Part shown: positions 55,738 to 64,000 of the stretch, one piece after another
How positions within the stretch are numbered: position 1 is the stretch's first letter
Layout of the letters: each line of letters begins with the position of its first letter
DNA from: Glycine soja
Taxonomy: Eukaryota; Streptophyta; Magnoliopsida; Fabales; Fabaceae
Assembly (NCBI RefSeq): GCF_004193775.1
Contig: NC_041007.1
Location: 27,734,476-27,798,475, forward strand
Direction of reading: 5' to 3'
DNA length: 64,000 bases
Notes under the pieces: model-generated
Seen by the model: only the letters and a program-made list of their open reading frames with translations
What the model was told of the DNA's origin: nothing
Databases searched by the model: none
Program-made: the position numbers and the translations under genes

Positions 55738-55772
55738 GTTTTAAGCTTTATGTGTTCTTTAAATAATGATCT

Positions 55773-56734
55773 TGATGAAGCTTCATGTGGAGCTTGTAGG
55801 CCTTGAATCTTCTTCATCAATGGTGTTCTTTGCTTCTTGAAGATCAATGACAACAGAATGGAGAAGGAGGAAGGGTGATTGAAGACGTCACTTCAAGGAG
55901 AATATGAGTCAAGAAGAAACTCACCACAATAGGAAGTCATGGATAAGAGCTTGAAGGTAGGAGAAGATGAGTGAAGGGAGAGGGAAAGAAGGAGCACGAA
56001 ATTTTATGCCTCAAATGAGGTCTAAACTTTGAAGTGTAATTCTCAAATGATCAAAGTTGAAAAAAATGCACACACAAGACCTCTATTTATAGCCTAAGTG
56101 TTACACAAAATTAGAGGAAAATTTGAATTTCTATTCAAATTTCACTTGAATTTGAATTTGAATTGATGGAACCAAAATTTTACTAATTATCATTAGTGAA
56201 TTTTAGTTATGGTTCAGCCCACTTATCCAAGATTCTCCACTAAGTGTGCTTAGGTGTCATGAGACATGTAAAACATGAAGGACATGCACAAAATGTGACT
56301 ATATGATGTGACAAGGGTGTAACAAACAAATGCTCATCTCCCCCTTAAGATGGTCCAAAATTTAATTGGATTGGACTTCTTCCAATTCAATTAAATTTAT
56401 CTCCCAACACATACACATCAAATAGTGCACGTAATGCATGCGAAATTACAAAACTACCCTTAATACAAAAACTAGTCTAGGTGCCCTAAAATACAAGGGT
56501 TGAAAAATCCTACATTACTAGGGTACCCTCCCTACACTATGGAGCCCTAAATACAAGGTCCAAAAATAATGAAACTTTAATCTAATATGTACAAAAATAA
56601 GTGAGCTCATACTGAGCCCATGAACCCAAAATCTACCCTAAGGCTCATGAGAACCCTAGGGCCTTCTCCTGCATCTTTGGCCCAATCTTCTTGGAGTCTT
56701 CTATCCAATGCCCTTAGGGGGTATGATTGCATCA
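55773..56734 (-). repeat. 3' LTR of element F (962 bp)
   Basis: Minus-strand start TGATGCAATCATACCCCC, end CTTCATCA. Matches family A LTRs. Confidence 0.93.
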
Positions 56735-57614
56735 TTTCCTCCCCCTTGAAAAGGATTTGACCTCAAATCCAGAGGTTCTTGAAACTCTAGGCTTCTTCCC
56801 TCAACACTTGTAAAAAGAATAAAAACATATATATTAGTGGTGTTTGGCATGTTGGAGTAGGGTAAGGTCTGAAAACCCCTTTCCTGGGCATCTTCCCATG
56901 AGAGAACATGATTCCTCACCAACTCAATGTGTGGTGCTACAAGTATAGAAATATATGAGACAAACCTTTTGTAAAAGTTTGTTAAGTCATGCAAGCCCCA
57001 AATTTTCCTTATACTTGGTGGGGTGGGCCACTCAGGAATGACCTTTATTCTCTTAAGGTCCGTGGGAACCCCTTGATCACTATTTAAAAAATTAGAAAAG
57101 TAATGCAATAAAACATATCTTTTTCTATATTTTTATGTTGATTATTCCTACAAAAAAGTACGACAAACCTAAGGTGTCCCATATGAGCACCTAGGTTTGT
57201 ATTGAAACCAAAAATAAGAACAAACCTACCTAATGAGTCCCTATATACATGAATCATGAAGATGTTGGGTGCATGATTGATTTTACAAAAGAGGGTTGCA
57301 TCACTCGACACATTCATCATGTCACTTATTTTGGGGATTTGGTGCCTAATAATACCTATTTTGGGCACCAACAAAGCACAAGGATTTAAGTTCTTACGAA
57401 CCAAACCCTCATCCAACAACTCCTTTACTTGAGAAATAACCTCAAGCCCAAGAGGTGTGGCAGTGTTAAAAAGTGTCTTTTTACAAAGGAGAAGATGTGG
57501 AGGTTGTCTAAGAAAGGAAATTTTTTTAATGTTTATCTTTATTGTAAATTGACTTTCCTTCTTTGCTAACCTCTTGGAGGAGACACTTACCTCCTTACAC
57601 TTCTCCTTAACCAT
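56735..57614 (-). pseudogene. Element F collapsed pol
   Basis: Minus strand. LLDEGLVRKNLNPCALLVPK and SDMMNVSSDATLFCKI are RT start blocks. RDSLGRFVLIFGFNTNLGAH replaces the YxDD region exactly as in element A. LKRIKVIPEWPTPPSIRKIW and GLHDLTNFYKRFVSYISILV are the RT thumb. Then VEGRSLEFQEPLDLRSNPFQ, the end of pol, follows. RNase H and integrase are missing. A polypurine tract (CAAGGGGGAGGAAA) leads to the LTR. Confidence 0.85.
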
Positions 57615-58376
57615 TAAAGGTTGTCCTTCTTCTTGGGGGTAGATTTCTTCACTAGATTCTTCCCTTTTTGCTTCTTCACTTTCACTAGAGGAAGTGAAGT
57701 AGTAGCCTCATCTTGGCTACTATAAATGTCTTGGCCCCTCATAATCATGGTTTTCTTGGTGGGACATTGAGAAGTAATGTGTCCTCTTCCAAGACATTTG
57801 AAACACTTTATAGAGCTAGTCTTCTCTTGCATACTAGCCTTAGGGGGTTGCTTTTCTATTGTCTTCCCCTTATCATCTTTGGGCTTAGAAGGTGTCACCC
57901 CTAAGATGCCTTGACCTTGGTCTTTCTTTGGATAAGAGTGAAAGCCATAAGATTTTGAAGTAGACTTCCTTTTATGTTGTTGCTCTACCCTTATTTCCCA
58001 ATCTTAGTAAGCCTTTACATTGTCCTTCCTATGGAAGTATGGGAGGTTAATGTTAACCTCTTGATGCTTTCTAAGATGTGACCTATGCCTTCCTTCATAA
58101 TAGTCATGAAGTTCTTCACTTAGGCTTTTGCAAGAATCATGACTACTATAGGAGGCCTGTTTTTCTGTTATTAACTCTTTTAGTATTTTCCTTCTTTCTT
58201 ATTCCCTTATTTGTTCCCTCTTATCTTGATTTATTTCTACCCTCTCTTTTCCTTTTTCTTTTCTTTCTAGTTTTTCTTTTCGTAACTTGAGGGAACTCAA
58301 CTCATCTAAGATTCTAGATAAAAGGGTCCTTATGACTAGTACCCTCACCATTAACACTAGATGAATGATGACTCAT
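57614..58376 (-). pseudogene. Element F gag with zinc knuckle
   Basis: Minus strand, ATG at 58376 (MSHHSSSVNGEG). Coiled-coil-like part, then NINLPYFHRKDNVKAY and DWEIRVEQ, after which the capsid core is deleted and the sequence joins to KRKSTSKSYGFHSYPKKDQG. An open 94-residue tail contains CFKCLGRGHITSQC, a C-X2-C-X4-H-X4-C zinc knuckle, the part that is deleted in element A. Protease is absent. Confidence 0.85.
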
Positions 58377-60245
58377 GTTGGTTCCTAAATTGTGATTCTT
58401 TCTTGTTGGGGATTTGCAAAAGGTAAAAGCTAGGGTTCCAAAAGAACTCAAGATAAGCATGATAAGCAAGAAGAACGTATTATGCAATAACAATATAAAC
58501 TAGGCATGACTAGTAAAGAAAATAAGCTATGAAAGTAAGCATGAAATTAAAGTGCATGAAATCTAAACTAGGCGGATCCTAATAGTGTTTGGATGACCAC
58601 ATTTAAGGTTCCCAACAAAACAATCACTATCCTAAGGGAAAGTTTTCTAAAATTATTACACACAAAAATGGAAGTTTGGTAACCTATTGGAGGCTCCCAA
58701 CACACTTCTAATGAAAGGCCTGTTTGTTACAAAATTTGAAAGCAATGAAGGTAAGTAAATTGGAAATTACAAAGTTACAAAAAAAAGTCCTAAATTTTGG
58801 TGGTTGTTCTCTCTTTGGTGTTTCACTCAATTTGGAGTGCTTCTTAGTCCAATAGCTCTTAAGGTGGTTGACCCCTTGCTTCTTGACTCAAATTCTTCAA
58901 GGGATGGCACCAATCCTCCTTTCTACTTTCCTATATGGCAACCCACAAACAAGGAAACAAAGAGGCAAGCAATAACCAAAGACAAAAAAAAATGAAATAA
59001 AATTTAAACCAATAGAGTTTTAACAAGACAAATTTTCAAGGATTATTCAACAATTAAAGTAATGAAAAGCACATAAAAGCAAGCTAGGACTCAAAGAGAA
59101 ACCTAGAATGACTCTAGAGTAGAGTAAAAAAAACTAAAGAAAAAGACTCAAGAAACCTCTAGTTTTGGCACTTGTTTTCACAATACTTTTCAATTTAAAT
59201 TTCATAACTAAGATTGGTATAAAATAGGCACCAATTATAGAACTAATTTTGAGCCAAAACAACAAGCACACTTCCTTTTCACTTTTTTTTCCTGGACATT
59301 GATTTTCCTGCCAACTGGTGTGATTTTTCTTATTTTTTACTTTTATCAAAATCACTTGGTTCTTTTTTTCTAATTTTTTTCCAAATGTCTAGAAAATTAA
59401 GTAAAAATGTCAGCTCAAAATTCAAAGTATTCAAGCCATGGTGGAGTTAAGAAGACAGTGTGCCAAAACTGATAGCAACCAAAATTTCAACCTAGAAATC
59501 AAGAGTAGTGTTTATGTTGCTTAAGGCTTGGATAGTTACAATTTTTGTTTGCTTATGCTCAATTGTTTTGAATAAAAAAATTCAAGAGATCTTAAAACTT
59601 ATTATGATTCACAAATCCAGCCACAACTCAATTTCTTCATAGGCATCATATAGGAAATATAGAAAACAAAAAAAAAGTTCAACAACAAGGCTACTTCTAG
59701 GAATTGATTTAGAACATGTTATGAACTAAATAACATGCATGAATTAGACTCAAAATTCAAATCATAGGCTACGAGTTGCAAGAATACATGAACAAATGTA
59801 TCTAGAATTCAATCAACAAAATCAAAATTGAACACAAACTTAGAACATAGTGTGACAATTATTATGACTAAACATGACTCTAAGATAACATGAATGAAGT
59901 GATTTACACTTAGATTTTTGTGTTTTCTTTTCTAATCAATATTTAGAAAGAAAATTGAAATCTAAAGGTTCAGAACAAGAATATTATGGCTAAAAAATGG
60001 TAGAACCTAAAATCAACACAAAAACATGATTCAAGAGTAGATCTATAAAATTTGAACCATAGAAATGCAAGAACAAATGTAGGTCTAAGATTTAATCGGT
60101 TTATTTTTTTTAATCTACTCTAAACAACACCAAACCACGAGAAAATGGAGGAGATACATGGTGAAGAAGATGAAGAACAAGGAAATAAAGTGAATTGGCT
60201 GAACAAAAAGATAGAGGAAGCAAAAGAACATCACCTAGATAAAGA
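58377..60245 (-). other. Leader of element F, non-coding
   Basis: About 1.9 kb, collinear with the leader of element A (13556-15425). No conserved ORF. Confidence 0.75.
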
Positions 60246-60246
60246 T

Positions 60247-60259
60247 GCTCTTGATACCA
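60247..60259 (-). other. Primer-binding site of element F
   Basis: Minus strand TGGTATCAAGAGC two bases from the LTR end; iMet-like with one extra A. Confidence 0.8.
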
Positions 60260-60261
60260 CA

Positions 60262-61181
60262 TGATGTAGCTTCATGTGGAGCTTGTAGGCCTTGGATCTT
60301 CTTCATCAATGGAGTCCTTTGCTTCTTGAAGATCAATGGCAGCAGAATGGAGAAGGAGGAAAAGTGATTGGGGATGCCACTTCAAGAAGAAGATGAGTCA
60401 AGAAGAAGTTCACTACCATAGGAAGCCATGGATAAGAGCTTGAAGGTAGAGGGAGAGAAGGATCACAAAATTTTATGCCTGAAATGAGGTCTGAACTTTG
60501 AAGTGTAATTCTCAAATGATCAAACTAGAAAAAATTCACACTCAAGGCCTCTATTTATAGCCTAAGTGTCACACAAAATTAGAGGAAAATTTGAATTGAT
60601 GGAGCCAAATTTGGAGCCAAAATTTCACTAGTTATGATTAGTGAATTGTAGTTATGGTTCAGCCTACTAATCCAAGATCAAGTCCAAGATTTTCCACTAA
60701 GTGTGCTTAGGTGTCTGAGGCATGTAAAGCATGAAGGACATGTACAAAGTGTGACAATATGATGTGGCAATGGGGTGTAGCAAGCAAATGCTCACCTCCC
60801 CCTTAAGATGGTACAAAATTTAATTGGATTGGACTTCTCCCAATTCAATTAAATTTATCTCCCAACACACACCCATTAAATAGTGCACTTAATGCATTTG
60901 AAATTACAAAACTACCCCTAATACAAAAACTAGTCTAGGTGCCTTAAAATACAAGGGCTGAAAAATCCTACATTACTAGGGTACCCTCCCTACAATATGG
61001 AGCCCTAAATATAAGGCCCAAAATTAATGTAATATGTTCAAAGATAAGTGAGCTCATACTGAGCCCATGGGCCCAAAATCTACCCTAAGGCTCATGAGAA
61101 CCCTATGGCCTTCTCTTGCATCTTTGGCCCAATCTTCTTAGAGTCTTCTATCCAATGCCCTTGGAGGCTAGGATTGCATCA
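60262..61181 (-). repeat. 5' LTR of element F (920 bp)
   Basis: Minus-strand start TGATGCAATCCTAGCCTCC, end GCTACATCA. Confidence 0.93.
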
Positions 61182-61870
61182 AATCTAGTGGTAGAGATCC
61201 CAACTAGTAGTTTTTTGTTAACTTCTAATTGATGTTATTTTGGGTATGGACAAGTTATCTTGCAATCATGTCTTATTAAATTGTTTTGATAAAATTGTGG
61301 TGTTAGATGATTCTGGAGTAAGGATAGAATGTTTATCTCTTCAAACCAAGTTGTGACATCTTTTAAAGAAGATGATCAAGTGTAAATGATCCTCTCTAAC
61401 TTGGAAGTAGAGACAAAGGTTTCCATGGGTGACCTCCCTGTCGTCAGAGAGTTTCCTGAAGTGTTCCCTGAGGATATATCCAGAGCTTGTGTGTTTAGTA
61501 AGATAGACCTTAGGTCAGGTTACCATGAGATTCGAGTGAAGTTTAAGGATATTCCAAAGACTGGTTTTAGGACCCATAATGGTCACTATGAGTATCTAGT
61601 CATGCCTTTCGGTGTGACTAACGCTCCTGATGTGTTTATGGATTACATAGAGTCTTTCACCGTTACCTCGATAGTTTTGTGGTAGTATTCATAGATGATA
61701 TTTTGGTATACTCCAGGACTAGAGTGGAACATGAGAAGCACTTGAGGATTATGTTGCAGACCCTTAAGGACTGGCAACTTTATGCTCAGTTGTCCAAGTG
61801 TGAATTTTGGTTAGAGAAAGTTAGTTTCCTAGGGCATGTGATATCTTAAGGGGGTATAGCTATAGACCTC
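61182..61870 (+). pseudogene. Element E protease end and reverse transcriptase
   Basis: Protease tail DVILGMDKLSCNHVLLN-like, then [18 protein letters not shown]. The RT start is deleted, so sequence jumps to [20 protein letters not shown]. It continues [20 protein letters not shown] and, after a frameshift, [20 protein letters not shown] with the catalytic DD and [20 protein letters not shown]. Confidence 0.85.
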
Positions 61871-62520
61871 TCTAAGATAAAAGTTTTCCTTGAGTGGGAG
61901 AGTCCTAAGTTTGTTTTTGAGATTAGTTGTTTTCTGGGTTTAGCGGGATATTATCGGAGATTCATAAAAGGTGTCTCCAAATTAGCTTTACCTTTGACCA
62001 AACTGACTTGTAAGGGTCAAGGTTTTGTATGGAATACCCAGTGTAAGCATAGTTTCCAAACCCTTAAGGAAAAGTTGACAATTATTCTTGTGCTAGTTTT
62101 GCCTAACCCGAGAGAACCCATTAAGGTGTATTGTGATGCATCAAAGATGTGTTTAGGAGGAGTGTTGATGCAAAATGGGTAGGTAGTGGCCTATGCTTCT
62201 AGACAACTCAAGACTCATGAAAGGAATTGTCCCACCCATGATCTGGAGTTGGCTGCTATAGTTTTTGCCCTTAAGATGTGGAGGCATTACCTTTTTGGCT
62301 CCAAGTTTGAGGTGTTTAGTGATAATAAAAGCCTTAAGTACTTGTTTAGTTAGAAAAAGTTGAACATGTGTCAAAGGAGATGGTTAGAGTTTCTTAAGGA
62401 TTATGATTTTGAGCTTAGCTACCATCCCAACAAAGCCAATGTAGTGGCTGACACCTTGAGTAGAAATCCCTACATATATTTACCCTTAACAGTGTGAGGT
62501 TACCCCTAACAGTGTGAGAC
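61871..62520 (+). pseudogene. Element E RT connection and RNase H
   Basis: CFLGLAGYYRRFIKGVSKLA and FQTLKEKLT precede RNase H: IKVYCDASKMCLGGVLMQNG with the first [21 protein letters not shown] with E, and [14 protein letters not shown] with the next D. Some stops (about 62180, 62349). This is the region deleted from element D. Confidence 0.85.
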
Positions 62521-63500
62521 TGGGAGATTGAGGATCACCAGTGTGGGATCAAATGGAGTCTTGAGACTTCAAGATAGGATTTATGTTCCCAATGTGCCCG
62601 AACTTAGGAAGATGATCTTAGAGGAAGGACATAGGAGCAATCTGAGCATCCACCTTGGCGATACCAATATGTATTAGGATCTAAAGATAATGTTTTTTTG
62701 GCACAACATGAAGGGAGAGGTTAATGAGTTTGTGTATGCATATTTAGTCTATCATAAGGCTAAGATAGAACATAAGAGATCTTCAAGTAAGCTACAACCC
62801 TTGGAGATACCCTAGTGGAAGTGGGACAATATTTCCTTGGATTTTATTGTAGGACTACCTAGGAACTCCAGGGGTTTAGATTCTATCTGGGTTATTGTTG
62901 ACAGACTAACCAAGTCTGCTCACTTTATTTCCATTAATATCATATTTTTCTTGGAGAAGTTGAACTCCATGTATATTAGTGAGATTGTTGGATTACATGG
63001 TGGCATAATGTTTGATAGAGATCATAGGTCCACCTGTAGATTTTGGAAGAGTCTGAATAGAGTGCTGGGAACCAAGCTTAGACTAAGTTCATCCTACCAC
63101 CCTCAGACTGATGGCCATACTGAACTGACCATTCAACTGTTGTAGGACCTTTTAAGGGCGTGTGTCTTAGAACAAAATGGGAGTTGGGAGAGTTTTTCTA
63201 CCGTTGATAGAGTTCACTTATGACAATAGTTTTCACTCTACCATTGGCATGGCTCCCTATAAAACTCTATACGGTAGAAGGCGTAGGACACCCCTATGCT
63301 GGCTAGAGCCTAGAGAGAACCTCACCTTAGGACCTGAAGTGGTACAACAAACCACTGAGAAGCTCATGTTGATCCAAGAGAGGATGAGGACTACTCAGAG
63401 TAGGCTTAAAAGCTATCAGAACAAGAGTAGGAAATACTTGGAGTTCGAGGTTGGTGACCATGCATTCTTGAGAGTCATTCTGTTGACTGGATGATGTACA
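62521..63500 (+). pseudogene. Element E integrase
   Basis: LRLQDRIYVPNVPELRKMIL opens the N-terminal region; its CC pair is damaged (CLVCQKAK of D is YLVYHKAK here). Core: LDFIVGLPRNSRGLDSIWVI (first D), MFDRDHRSTCRFWKSLNRVL (second D) and YHPQTDGHTELTIQLL (E kept, unlike D). Then NSFHSTIGMAPYKTLYGRRR and LKSYQNKSRKYLEFEVGDHA. Several stops. Confidence 0.85.
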
Positions 63501-63599
63501 AGAGTCGGTCATTTCCAAATTCTCAAAAGAGTCGGTCTTGTGAATTGAATTACCCCCATCTATTTCTAATCTTTACAATGTCTTTCATATGCCTCAACT

Positions 63600-63850
63600 T
63601 TGTAAGTATATCCATGATCCATCTCATGTGATCAAATTGGATGATGTACAAGTGAAACATAACTTGACATATGAAACATTGCCATTGAGGATCAAGGATA
63701 GGCGAACAAAGCACCTAAGAGGGAAGGAGATTCCATTTGTTAAGGTGGTCTAGGGAGGTGCATTAGGAGAAGACACCACGTGGGAACTAGAGAGTCAAAT
63801 GCGAGAAGCCTATCTAGCCTTGTTTGAGTCAGGTAAATTTTGGGACTAAA
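63600..63850 (+). pseudogene. Element E chromodomain tail
   Basis: VKHNLTYETLPLRIKDRRTK, LRGKEIPFVKVV, a stop in place of W, then EDTTWELESQMREAYLALFE. The pattern of P-x-x-I-x-D-R and K-x-I-P-x-V-K-V-x-W...T-W-E is the integrase-linked chromodomain of chromoviruses, which guides insertion to heterochromatin. Confidence 0.8.
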
Positions 63851-63865
63851 TTTCTAAAAGGGTAG

Positions 63866-64000
63866 GAAATTTTGCTAATTGTAAATCGATGTTTAAATGT
63901 ATTTCTCGTGTTATTTGATTGTGTGATTGACTTGGATGAGTTGATGTATTGTGTGAATTAGCCTTGTGTGATTTGATTGATGTGGATGTTGAGTTATGAG
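63866..64000 (+). repeat. Start of 3' LTR of element E, cut by window end
   Basis: AAATTTTGCTAATTGTAAATCG and following match element D LTR from about 748 on. The first about 13 bases (TGTAACACCCTG) are missing after AAAAGGGTAGG, the likely polypurine tract. Confidence 0.85.

Larger units (their letters stand above)
55773..61181 (-). mobile_element. Element F: second full-length copy of family A, minus strand
   Basis: LTRs 60262-61181 (5') and 55773-56734 (3') match family A. Target duplication gatct (55768-55772) versus aatct (61182-61186), one mismatch; element E continues on both sides. Length 5409 bp. Gag has an internal deletion but keeps a zinc knuckle; pol is collapsed in the same way as in A, without RNase H or integrase. 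Confidence 0.93.
55738..64000 (+). mobile_element. Element E: Tekay-type chromovirus, 5' truncated, split by element F, runs off window
   Basis: A short piece (55738-55772, TTTAAGCTTTATGTGTTCTT) matches element D at about 5136-5170, and after element F the match resumes at 61182 (AATCTAGTGGTAGAGATCCC). E therefore begins in the protease region; its 5' LTR and gag are lost. It continues through RT, RNase H, integrase and chromodomain to the start of its 3' LTR. Same orientation as D. Confidence 0.85.

Noticed and set aside
1..64000. tRNA or rRNA genes
   Set aside because: Only tRNA-complementary primer-binding sites were found; no cloverleaf or rRNA core was recognised by eye.

Overview
This window is plant nuclear DNA, most likely from a legume and probably soybean or a close Glycine relative. 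It has no bacterial-type gene organisation. It is AT-rich and filled with Ty1/copia and Ty3/gypsy LTR retrotransposons of types I associate with legumes: a SIRE-like copia with an env-like ORF, a long Ogre/Tat, an Athila/Calypso type and a Tekay/Del-type chromovirus. L1-type LINE pieces, a hAT-type non-autonomous DNA element and microsatellites fill the rest. I find no intact host gene. The only host-gene-like sequence is a decayed two-exon B3-like pseudogene (about 10.7-11.4 kb).

Layout, resolved from LTR ends, primer-binding sites and target-site duplications (TSDs). (1) 736-9746: element D, a Tekay-type chromovirus flanked by tttgg, carrying a solo LTR of family A inside its reverse transcriptase (5924-6901, TSD tgaag). 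(2) 10.7-11.4 kb: B3-like pseudogene. (3) 11.7-45.65 kb: one minus-strand LINE split into an RT half (11716-12561) and an endonuclease half (44622-45652) by element A (12562-44616, TSD cattg). Element A is interrupted in gag by Ogre element B (15974-42037, TSD atggg/atagg). B is itself interrupted by a minus-strand solo LTR in gag (20540-21946, TSD atcat), a SIRE-type copia C in the G-patch-like region (24634-30353, TSD acggg) and a minus-strand copia-type solo LTR in the 3' region (35609-37263, TSD gatag). The stack is LINE > A > B > C. (4) 45653-49526: an internally deleted Athila-type element with a chimeric 3' end. (5) 49.5-55.7 kb: AT-rich intergenic DNA with a possible Helitron 3' end, a diverged triplicated unit, a 5'-truncated LINE tail with a 13-bp TSD, and a 625-bp hAT-type element. 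(6) 55738-64000: element E, same family as D, 5' truncated and split by a minus-strand family-A element F (55773-61181, TSD gatct/aatct). E ends in a chromodomain and the start of its 3' LTR at the window edge.

All coding regions are decayed by stops, frameshifts and deletions, but domain order is readable. Three points deserve most attention. First, a train of eleven hairpins in the transcribed part of the copia-type solo LTR (35898-36349): most have constant loops but stems whose sequence differs from hairpin to hairpin while pairing is kept. Second, a promoter-like copy of the LTR U3 motif cluster plus TATA box just upstream of the SIRE env-like ORF, together with similar palindromic clusters ahead of the TATA box in several unrelated LTR families. 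Third, family A looks like a non-autonomous family that spread with a collapsed pol: two copies share the same missing RT core and lack RNase H and integrase. An ORF downstream of Ogre pol and the SIRE env-like ORF also seem to share one domain layout, which would mean two unrelated superfamilies carry the same kind of accessory protein.
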